The position numbers and the translations under genes are program-made. A stretch of DNA of 64,000 nt from Branchiostoma belcheri (lineage: Eukaryota > Chordata > Leptocardii > Amphioxiformes > Branchiostomatidae): the NCBI RefSeq assembly GCF_001625305.1, contig NW_017802491.1, forward strand, positions 100,718 through 164,717, given 5' to 3'. Below are positions 35,901 through 47,900 of the stretch, in pieces. The stretch's first letter is position 1. Each line of letters starts with the position of its first letter. The notes under the pieces are model-generated. The model worked only from the letters and a program-made list of their open reading frames with translations, was not told the origin of the DNA and did no database searches.

Positions 35901-38900
35901 ATACACATAATATGATTATCATAACCTTTATTTTTAAAATCATGCCAGTGAGCTAATTGCATGTACAGAGTGAAAGAAAGTAAAGTAAAGTAAAGCAGTA
36001 GAATTTCTGTACTAAGCTATGATAGTACTCCATATGATTCGTCCTCATCGTCATCATTCAATGTGGTCTATCTCTTGCTACTAGTGACTGGTAATACCTC
36101 TGTAGATTCTTCACACTGGCAGAGTACCGTACTCATTCTCTCTTGTCAGCTCCATACTTTTGTGACAACATCAAAGTGATTTTGGTTTGTATGTTGGAAA
36201 AATACAAAAGACTAACATTCTAAGTTAATGACATTCTTGAGTAAGAACAATCAGTTTTTGAATGTTAAAAGCAAAACAACGAAAATCAAAAAAAAAAAGT
36301 TGAAATTGTTAAAATGCAGGATTGTTAAAATTGTTAAAACTGATAAAATTGTTAAAACTGATAAAATTGTTAAAAATGATAAAATTGTTTAAAATGTTAA
36401 TATCCGATGCACTGGGGTTCGAACTCACAATTTCTGGGATTGCTGGCTCCCGCAGAAAGAAGCAAGAAGAAAAGATTAGGCTGCGTCAGGTTCATGCTTG
36501 CATGCCCATATTTGGGCCCGCCCCCGAATTCCTTTCTTATTACGTCACGCGCGTACGCCCCACAGTACTTTCCTATGGGAACAGCTAAAAACGCAAATAA
36601 AACGATTGTAAAAGCTTGTATCAAAAAAAATAAAAAAACGCCTAGGGGTATTTACCCACTCTACCTTTATACGAAATTCCAGGTCGTTTGGCCCAAAAAT
36701 GAAGGAATTGAATCAATTTAAAGAAATGGCAGGAGGAGAAGAAGAAGAAGAAGGAGGAGAATCATCAGTAAAAACAGTATTTCCCTCCATACTTAAGTAT
36801 GGAGTGAAATAAAAAAAAGATCGTTGTAGTATTAAACGCGATCACGTGATTATATGATTGACGACCAATCCTACCTCGCTCTCGCCGGGACCAGCCAATA
36901 AGAGCCATGATGCTTTGTTTTGGTGGGTTGTTTGAATCTTGCTTTGTCACAACGACGGTTTGCTTCTTCAAAACACGTTTGTCTCGGCCTGCAAAGATTA
37001 CTAGTATCTTCCTGAACTAAAATGGCGTCAAATATTCCGTTCTGTTACTTTGTTTTCGCAACGCAAGAAAGGCTTCTACTACATGGGCCGAATGAAAGGA
37101 AAACACCGAACCGACGAGAGGAAGGGTAAGCTAAAACAAGGATACTATTATATATATGGCACTATAGTTACATATATCTTTAACATGTTGTTTAAAAACC
37201 TTGGCTAAGTTGTGCCTACATGTACGACAGAAATTTTTATTTTGGCAAAAATGTACACTATTTTTTACTGATTAATAACATAGTTTATCATTACTACTTA
37301 GTAATACCTCGATATAGTTTGTATGTTTCTCGGTTGCCTTTGCGCTTGTATAGGTGTATTATTGTTGCATCTTTTAAGTCCTGGGGGATTGTCTCTAGCT
37401 CCCATGCAATGATGAACAGTTGAAGTTTGTCACTCACAGCTAGGCCGCCTTCCTTGCAGACTTCAGCAGAGATCGAGTCTCGACCAGGTGATTTTCCAGT
37501 TGACAGTTGGCTTATGGCCTTCTGTGTTTTCAATAAGGTAGGGGGCGCAGCAAGTTCGTCGTTTATGGGGACTTGAGGAAGACGATCAATTGCTTCATTG
37601 TTGATTTCCGAAGGGCGATTTAGTACATTGTCAAAGTGTTCTGCCCTTCGCTTCAGGATGTCTTCGTTGTCAGTAATCAAAGTATTTCCATCTGCAGTGA
37701 GCAGAGGAGACAGTCCTGTTGATGACGGTCCATAGATTTCTTTTAGGCCATCATAGAACTTCTTCAGATCGTGTTTGTCTGCATAGCATTGGATTTCATC
37801 AGCTTTGTTTTTAAGCCAGATGTCTCGCATCTTACGTAGCTTGCCCTGAATTGTGTTTCTTATAGTTGTATATGCATCTTTCTTGGATGTATCCTTTGTA
37901 TCATTTATATATGCTCTATGCAGTCTGTGTTTCTTGTTTAGCAATTCTTGGATCTCATCGCTGTTCTCATCTAACCAGTCCTTGTGGTTTCTGCTTGTTG
38001 GTCCGAGAGTTCCCAGAGCTGCGCTATGGATGGCATCTTTGAGGTTTTTCCAGCTGGTTTCTATGTTCTGGTCATCTAGTGAGACTGTCTCGAGGCTGTC
38101 TCTCAGCTGGTTTACAAACTGCTGTTTTATTTCGTCATTCTTCAGTTTACTGGTGTTGAGGCGTTTTGCAGGTTTCATCCCCTGTGGGCGCCTCTTGGGT
38201 TGTATGCGGACACGCAGCTTGGAGATTATCAAGCGATGATCAGTCCAGCATTCAGCACCACACATAGACTTGGTAATACACACATCTTGTCTGCCTTTCT
38301 TCCTGACAATGATATAGTCGATCAAATGCCAGTGTTTAGACCTTGGGTGCATCCATGATGTTTTATGTCTAGTTAATAGCTGGAAGATGGTATTAGTTAT
38401 GGTTAGTTCGTGTTCAGCACACATCTGGAGAAGTAAAAGTCCGTTACTGTTACATTTACCTATTCCATGTTTGCCGAGGACACTCTCCCAGGACGTACTG
38501 TCTGTGCCCACTCGGGCAGTAAAGTCGCCCAGTATGACAAGTTTTTCAGTTTTAGGGACAGCAGTAATCACGGTGTTGAGGTTTTCATAAAACTCATCTT
38601 TCACCGTATCCGGGTTTGTCATCGTTGGAGCATAGGCACTATCAATGGTAAGGTGATTCTTTCCAGACAGCAGGGGGAGTTTCAACGTCATCAGCCTGTC
38701 ATTAACACCTTTTGGAAGTCCTGCCAGCTTTCCAACCAATGACGTCTTCACAGCAAAGCCAACACCTGACTCACGTCTCTCTTCGTTCCCTTTTCCACTC
38801 CAGAAGAACGTGTAGCCACAGCCCCTTTCACAGAGCTCTCCCTCTCCTGCCAGCCGGGTTTCACTTAACGCTGCTATGTCAATATTGTAGCGAGCAAGCT

Positions 38901-41900
38901 CACTTCCAATGAGGGCTGTTCTTCTTTGGGGTCTGTTTGATTTCTCATTGTCCTGTAGAGTACGTACATTCCACGCTCCAAGAGTGAGCGAAACAGTCCT
39001 TCTTTTCTTCTTCATTGTGTTTCGACCGCTAAGGTAGGGTTCCCTCCAGCCGCGGCCTGCTGGTTGGGGCAATATGGAGCAGGCAATTTTTAGGGCACCT
39101 TTTCTAGCCCCTTCCCCTGGCTATGGGGGTGAGCAGTGCTGTCCTAAAAAGGGCTGCTCAGATACCCAGACGGCTGCCGAACTCCACATCTGCTCCAGTT
39201 TCTGTGGAAAGCGACCATATAGCCTGGGCCGCCCGTGTGCGGGTCTGCTGCTACGGCTCCCAGTGCACCCACACCTGCCGCTTCGCGCTCGCCCATCGCC
39301 ACGGGTACTTGAGGTAAGTATATATCAATATAAGAATTGGATGACAAAGCGACTTGTGCAAAAGGAACTTGGATTATAGTGTGGAGGAGTTGCACACGTC
39401 GTCGACCACACTCTCTCGTCCGGAAACCATCTTGGTCCAGTAGCAAGACAATGTCAAGACAGCTGGAGACGGAGTCGGATGCAGTGGATGGCCATGACTT
39501 CTTCCGTGTCTCATCATGCCCTAAGCACTCCACGGTGCTTCGCTGGGTCTCGCCCGCCTGCCTGTCCGTTGGTTCTGCTTATACATGACTTCATCCGCGC
39601 ACTGCGGCCGGAATTCAGACTTTACATGCGGGACTGACATCACGGCGGTCAATTTCTAGGATAAAGTTTCCAATTCTACGGAGGTGTATCAGGTTACCGG
39701 GGTTCCACGCGCGGCTTCCGTGGAGCCAGTCTCAACGGTAAACATTCTTTTCAACAATAATAAACAGTTTCACAGGGACTCCCTTGTCCAAATGTGATAA
39801 AATCAGCACTGCATATAGCTCAAATGTTGGTGTTTTTATTACAATGCTTAAATGTGTGTGAAATTACTCTCAACGCATCGAATGCTTATTCTAGAACAAT
39901 CGACGTCAATAACCAAACAACTGATTTAAACCGACCCCAAATCTCTCAGAAAATTCCACATTTTTGCATTTTAGAGAACAGTATAACAAAATTAAGATTT
40001 GAGTCGGACAGTTTTCTTTATTTCAAAGTTAAAGTGTTGCTAAGGTCGAAAAATTCGCCAAAAAATGCACTTTTTCAACTTCCAAGACGGATAATTCCAG
40101 AACGCCACCATCTTTAAAAAATCCGTCCGACACAGATCGAGATTTTTGTCTTGCGTACAATTTAAAACGTTTTTGAGGTAAATTAAATTTGTTTTTGCTG
40201 CGGTTTAAATACCATGTTTGCACGCATGTCAGGTCGTGTGAGTAAGTGCAGGGGGTAACTTATATCCCCGTAAACAACAATTACGATCTTCAAGGTCACA
40301 CACCATAAAGACAGTAGCTTCGTTACATGTTACATATCCACTATAAAACAAGGCATAGATATACTGTCTCGAAATCGGTTTATATTTGTGAAGAGGGGGA
40401 TTTTTTTTTTACTGTTAGGCGGTACCGTGTAAAAACGGGCTTGAAGCCAAGGGTTTACTGCACATGACCGCGGGTAACCCCGGATCGAACGAACGTTCGG
40501 TTCGATTGACGTCATATCGAACATGATTCGATTCGAATGACGTCATATCGAACATGATTCTGTTCGATGAAAAGGTTGGAATATTTGGGCCCAAATTTGA
40601 CCATCGTGCATATCCCTTGATCACCGGGAGGTTTTCGACCAACCCGGCTACCCTCACCTGGTTTAGCCCGCCTGCCAAAGCGGTTGCCCGGGGTGTGGCC
40701 GCTCCGCATGCTACATGCTTCTAGTAGCCACAGGTGAGAGCTGAGTGACAGGTGGGAGCCAAAGCAGGAAGAACTACCCTACGGGCTGATGTTATTGCCT
40801 TAAGGGCAGGGCAAGTCCCCCCTGCAGAGGTGCTGACCCTACCTGACACCCCATACACCCCGATCCCCCAGGACTTTAAAGATGCAACAATAATACACCT
40901 ACACAAGCGCAAAGGCAACCGACAGGACTGTGACAACCATAGTGGCATATCTCTCCTCTCTGTAGCAGGAAAAATACTCGCAAGGGTTCTCCTCAATCGC
41001 CTCATAGCACACCTTGACCAAGGACTGCTTCCAGAGAGTCAGTGTGGCTTTAGGAAAGATAGAGGAACCATTGACATGGTCTTTGCTGCAAGACAGTTGC
41101 AAGAAAAATGCCAGGAGCAGAACTGTGACTTGTTCTCTACATATGTCGACCTAACCAAGGCATTTGACTCTGTGTGTAGGGAAGGCCTGTGGACGATCAT
41201 GGCGAAATATGGATGTCCCCCAAAATTCATCACTCTTGTAAGGCAATTCCATGATGGTATGCAGGCATGTGTGAGAGACAACGACACACTATCTGATGCA
41301 TTCCCTGTCACAAATGGTGTGAAGCAGGGGTGTGTGTTAGCCCCGACGTTGTTTAGCATCATGTTCTCAGCGATGCTAACGGATGCCTTTAGGGAAGGAG
41401 ATGTGGGAATTGGCATCAGGAACAGAACTGATTGCAAAGTGTTCAACCTAAGGAGGCTCCAAGCCAAAACTAAAGTACAGACAGTCATCGTTAGAGACTT
41501 CCTGTTTGCAGATGAGTGTGCACTTAATGCTGGCTCAGAACCTACCATGCGGTGTAGTGTTGACATGTTCTCAAACGGATGCGACACCTTTGGCCTGACA
41601 ATCAGCACAAAGAAAACGGAAGTACTGCACCTGCCAGCACCAGGCAAACCCTATGTGGAACCCACTATTGCAGTCAAAAACACAAAAACTCAATGCTGTC
41701 AACAGATTTACTTACCTGGGAAGCACCCTCAATCAGCATGCTAATATTGACGATGAAGTCAATTCCAGGATTGCAAAGGCAAGTGCTGCATTTGGCAGAC
41801 TTCATGACAGTGTTTTGAACAGAAGTGGGATCCGTATGGAGAAAAAACTTAAGGTGTACAAAGCCATTGTACTTCCAACACTCTTAACTTGTATGCGTGT

Positions 41901-44900
41901 GAGACATGGACTGTGTACCGACGCCTTGCCAGGAAATTAAATCACTTCCATACCACCCGCCTTAGGAAGCTGTTGCGCATCAAATGGCAAGACAAAATAC
42001 CGGACACGGAGGTTTTGACTCGTGCAGGTATGCCGAGTATTCACACCATTCTGATGCAGTCCCAGCTTAGATGGTCAGGACACTTGGTCCGTATGCCAGA
42101 CCATAGACTGCCCAAGAGACTGTTCTATGGTGAACTTGAAGAAGGTGTACGGTCACGTGGTGGCCAAAAGAAGAGGTACAAGGACTCTCTTAAAGTATCC
42201 CTGAAAGCCTTCAACATAAAGGCAGACTCGTGGGAAAGACTTGCCAGTGACCGACCACTGTGGCGACGCACAGTTAGAGAGGGTGCCGCTACCTGTGAGG
42301 AAGCACGCAGAACTGCCGCACAGCAGAAGAGACGAGCCATGAAGGAGGGCCTAGGGTGCTGCCGGTCCTGTGGCGAACACTGCTCTGTTCTCCTGCCCGC
42401 ACTGTGAGCGCCGGTTCCAAGCAAAAATTGGACTCTACAGTCACCTGAGGACACACCCTACTACAGAGGGATGACAAAGCAGTCCTCGTCAACCTGACGG
42501 ACGAACGGCATGTTGCTCAGAACATATATAATTTTTTTTCAGACGCGGATTTGGGATATTTTCAAGAAAGTTTGTCATCATCCTGTCGCAGAGCAGAAAG
42601 AAAGGCGACTGCAGTCACACAGAAAGAGGGTGAGTCTATGCAAATGTATATCTTTGCATGCGAAAGCCGACAAAGCTCTTGACAATTTGAATTGTTTTCA
42701 TTACTGAGAGAAATGATGTGTTTGTATGTTCCCATGATTACAATGAAAAGAAACAAGTAGACGTTGATGCTTGATGAATGGAGCCTTTTTATCTGGACAA
42801 AATTGTTGTCTGTGGTTTAAAACATTCGTTAAAAACTAATAAATGACCTCTCTTCGAAATGTGTCCATACAGACGTCCGCATCTTTGCCAGGCTTGTTCA
42901 TAAAACGTCTAGTACATGCACACGTAACTTCAAATGAAATTCAAAAATGCCTTCGACTTTTGACTTAGATTTTTGTTTTTCCATGTCCTGCAGGCCAGGC
43001 AAACAGGCAAGCCGCACACCCAAGCTCAGATCGAAAGGCGAGGGTGCTGTGTTAAAGCGCCCGGCAGGATCCGAAGACCCTAGCTGACCCCGCTGCACTC
43101 CCGCCCGGGGTGCACCCCGCGCCTAGCACGCCGCTCCGGTCTGACTGCGATCACAACCGACACCATCGCCACGCCATCCCGCAGACTGGGGGCAGTTTGT
43201 CCTTCCAGGATGAGAACCTTTCGCTATGGTCCCCTGAAGCAAGTTGAAGGTCTTACCTGCTTGCCTGAAATCTACAACGAATCCTCATTTGTAGAGGGAG
43301 ACAACACAAACTTTACGAAACCGACAGCTTGTCTTTAACGACATTGTAAATGTCGTACATGTACATGCAATTAATTTCTGAGCAAAATATTATGACAGGC
43401 TAGGGTAATTTTAGTATTTACTGTTTTTTGTAACGACGTGATACTGTTTTCTGGCCTTATTTCTCAGGCCTTATTAAACTCATGTTAGGTCTGCAATTAA
43501 TTTTTTCCCTCACGTATTTTGAAGAACTTTGTTTGAGGCTTTCTTTGTTTATTGAAAATTTTGTATTTTGACTGTTTATGTAAGTGCCATTTACTTTTGT
43601 GATCTGAGGGCTATTTTCTCTTTTAACCTGATGATATGTTAGGATTAGTTTTGAGTTTTTGCTGAAATGGACTTCAATTTGGAGGGTGACTGTGATGAGA
43701 TGTGTTGTTAGTTTACTTTTTAAAGTTGGAGAAATTTGTTGACTACTTGCCGAGTTTACGCCGTGTCCAACGCTTTTAGATGTCTAGTCTCTGGTAGGCA
43801 CGGTCACGAAAAAGATATTTGCTTTTAAAGTTTCTGTTTCGGCTACACATTTTTGTCAAGTACTAGTTTACATTATCGTATAGTGTTAGCATGGTGCATA
43901 ACGTATATACACTATACATAAAGCATTATTTGGGGGAATCTGTAAATGACGATCCTGTTAATACCAATAAAACGATGACTGAAGTACAGACATGCATTAC
44001 CTTTCTTTAGGAATGAAATGTGTTCCCAAAACATCGAAATGTGTCCCAGGAGTGGGGAAAGCCATGTTTCGGGAGTGAGGCAGCGAAGACCCGGGATATG
44101 CTAAGGTCCCAATTGCGCCGGTGCCCGTCGGGGATGTAGCCCCGGCCGGTCCCGGTCGGGCTCAGGAGTCGGGCGGGCATCAGCTGTCGTGGTCACAATA
44201 AAGTTTCCTTCGGTAGCATTTTGTTAAAAATTTTGTCACCCTCTTTGGTTGGTCTCCGGCAGGCATCCGGTAGGTACCTGGCAGATTCTCTGACGATGTG
44301 TTGTACTGACCCATACGTAATGCAGAATTCACGCTTTTGTTGTGATCATTTGATCGGTGACGTCACACATTCAACCGGGTTTACGAAGTACACACCTTTA
44401 TTCTGTTCATCTGGTCTGTGACGTAACAAATGTGTCCCGGTGGAATGCCGGCAACCGGAGGGGTACTTGTCGGTGTCCTCACGGTGCGGTCACGGTGTCT
44501 TTTTGTCAGCGGGGCTCGGGTAGAATTTAAGTCAGAATTTAATTCTTCTCGGGGCCCCGCCGTCCCCCAAAATAGCCCGATAGCCGCAGGGTGTCCCGCG
44601 GGGCCACGTAAGAGTCCCGCCCGAAAGTACAAAAAAACAGCCCGGGAACTACCCGCCAGTGCCCCTTTTTCCAATTGGGACCTTAGCAATAGGCGGGAAG
44701 TGGGGTCCCCGTAGCGGGGGAAGCGGTTACTCGGGAGCGGCGTGTGAAGACCCCGGGTGCGGGAAGGGGGTTCCGGTAGCGAGGGCAACGGGGGCCCGGC
44801 AACGGGCGCAACCGGTCCCGGGAGCGTAGTACCGGCGTGTCCGACCCGTTGACGGTGAATTTCCGCTGCTGTGTTGAGAATAATTAGGCGATAATTGCTG

Positions 44901-47900
44901 CTAAATTATGGATATTCCAGCAACACACGGAGCGGTACATGGCAATTTTCTGCCGTGTACATGGATTTAAAGGACTCGTGTCCTGGCATTTAACGCCCCG
45001 TATACGGCCTGCACACAAAATTGGTCCATTTCCTGGAATGTCCAGGACATGTACGGTACTGGACACATTGCGTGTGCAGGTTGGAAACCCCCGGGTTCTG
45101 TTGAAAACCCCCGGGTTCTGTTGGAAACCCCCGGGTTCTACCGGAAACCTAAAATATCCGGGAAAGTTTGCGACAATATCTCAGACAGAAACAAGAGGTT
45201 TTTGTGTGGTGTTGGCCCGGAGCAAAACCCCGCAACAAAACCCCGCCGCACAAATCGGCACTATTGTGGTCATGGACTTTTCTAAGGCCTTTGTCCAAGT
45301 TGATAGCCAAGGTGCTTAACAAGGGCCTGAGGACAGAAGTAGCACCGTGGTTCTGTGACTTTATCACTGCACAAAAACAGCGACTTCGGTACAGAGAATC
45401 ACTACCAGACTCTCACTTGCGGAGTGGCCAAAAGCACTTTACTTGGCTCCGTGCTTTCCTTGTTCCTTGGACAATGGGGAAGTGATGCAATCTGTTTTGC
45501 TTTAAAATACGTCGACGACATGGACTTCCTGGAAACAAGAATCGCCCGCGCCCGCGCCCTCCTGTCTGTAAAATGACCTAGACAAACTAATATCTTAAAC
45601 AAAGGAGAACCACATGCTACGAAATGGTGCCACGTGCCTAGCAATCACGGTGGTGAAATCTGGGCTGCAAAGTTCCCACATGTCATAGAACCCGAACTGT
45701 GTTCGATCGTGTTCGATCTGGGCAATTCGAATCGAACCCGCGTTCCATTTTCGGGGTCACCTGCGGTCATTTACAATAAAGCGGCAAAACAAGCATTTCT
45801 GCCTCCGTGCCTTGCAAGAGATAAAAAAACAACACTTTTCTACAGATACAAACAGTTTCCTGGACAGTACATGTCCGCTATCATTTTTTGTGGACATGTA
45901 GCGAAGCTACTGTCGTATCCTTGGGTGACCTTGAATACTGTAATGATTCTTTACATCAGTATGAATAACACAATGCAGACTTTTGGTCAACATGACATGT
46001 CTGCAAAACTCGTTTTAACCTGCAAGCATGGAGAGTCAAACATACCCCATTCACGGCTCAAAATACAAAATGACCGTTACGGTTGTCCCAAAAATCGTGT
46101 TTTAGGGATTTTTAAAAAATGGCCTCAATTTTGAATTATGGGTAATTTACTGCGAAAAATGTTCAAAAAATCAATCTTTTTACCAATATGTCGACAAAAA
46201 CTAGACTTAAAATCAGAAATTAAAAAATCCCTAAAACACGATTTTTTATCTTATTCCCAGTCATCGAAAGATGTTTGCCTAAAAACATGACATGACTAGT
46301 GGTCGGAAACCCGAAAAAAATCGTCTTTCGGAGAGAAATTTTGCAAAATCAATGATTTAACATAAACAGCTAATATTGAAAGGATGTTAAGGCAATAATT
46401 TCATTTTAATGTGACGAAATTTACTATTAAATCCTTTTTGTTTATTTTCAAGTGTTTTACGGGTAGTCCAAAACAGGCCAAAATAGCGTCTAGTAACCCG
46501 ATACTTTTTAGAACGCGCCTAGCAATGGGAAAGAATGCCGTAGTGACAGACCGCCTTGAATGCACATCACGTTTAGCAAGAAACCACCACCGTTCCATTC
46601 ATTGCAGATCAACCCATCAACCTTGTCTGTCGTACCCTGCGAGAAATAATACTCGGTTTCCGCCTGCAAATACTCGGTTTCCGCATTAAAAAAGACCTAA
46701 AATGAATAAGTCAACCACATGTCAGCACAATCATCACGGAAACTGTTCATTCTCAAGAGGCTTAGACAATTCAACCTATCACCTGATGAACTAGAAGTGG
46801 TCTACACAGCGTACATCCGTCCTCTCATTGAGTACGCGGCGCTGGTGTGAACCCTAGGACTAACAAACCAGAGGGTCAATCAGCTGGAAAGAATCCAGCG
46901 GAGAGCCTGCCGTATTATGGGCTGCGCCTACCTTAGATACACGGCTGTACTGGGCCTGACTACGCTAGCTGTGTCTGTGTCTAATAGTGCCAAGATCGCT
47001 TTTTAACTTTAACTTTGAACACTGGTTACCTCTCCGTAGATCCAACGTCTTAGGGCGACGCACTAGAAATGGGCATAAACCGGACATACAGTCATCCAAC
47101 AATTCCTTACAAAAGTTGAAAGATAAACTGATTACCCCTATGTAGACGGGGGGGGGTAAAAGTGCCCGCGGCAACTTTGATGTCACATAGCGTCTGAACG
47201 GCTAGAGCTAGAACCGCCAAACTTCGTGACTTTTCCTAAAATATTGTTGGCAACAAATCCGTATCAGTGAAATAAGATTATGGTTTTTCTTGTTGCCATG
47301 GCAACTTGTTTCTGACAGGCATCTTTTGCTAAATTTAGTAATTTGTTTTAACAATAGAATTTTATGGCTTTATGTCAAGTTACACATGGTTTCTAATAAT
47401 TAAAACATCCCAGATAAACATCCCGGCATTTTTTGCCAAATTTAAAATTTCCATTTAAACAACAGAATTTTATGGGTTTTATGTCAAGATACACATTGTT
47501 TCTAATGATAATAACATCACATATAATTATGTGTTTATTTTATTAAAAATGCATAACTTATGCTAATTTGATGACGTCATTGGCCAAAATCCAAGATGGC
47601 GGACAATATTATTAGAACAGGTAAATACAGCTTATTTTCCTTAAAATTTCATCAATACTCCCATTTCTTTTTACAAAAAAGGTTCATATTGTAAAAACCG
47701 AAAGGGGCGAGCAGGTCGCAACCGGGAATCGAACCCGAGTTGTCCGCTTGGCGGTCACCAACGCTAACCACTACACTAAAAGGTCGCACGACCCTTTAGC
47801 ATGGTCAGTTAGCGGAGGATAAACCCCACTGTTACACTACTCCCCCTTTTCTTTCAAGATTCGTCCTCGAATCTTCCGAGTCCGACATCCCTGGAGCTGC

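Noticed and set aside
39144..39533. 129-codon minus ORF upstream of the LINE endonuclease
   Set aside because: Most likely LINE leader sequence; no ORF1 motif or coiled coil visible.
44381..44788. 135-codon minus and 94-codon plus ORFs
   Set aside because: Both come from stop-poor GC-rich repeat sequence inside the inverted-repeat element.
45634..46134. 166-codon plus ORF
   Set aside because: Starts in LINE remnants and continues through AT-rich DNA with no motif.
47715..47787. Functional tRNA gene
   Set aside because: T-arm is good but acceptor and anticodon stems do not pair; treated as a tRNA-like part of an insertion.
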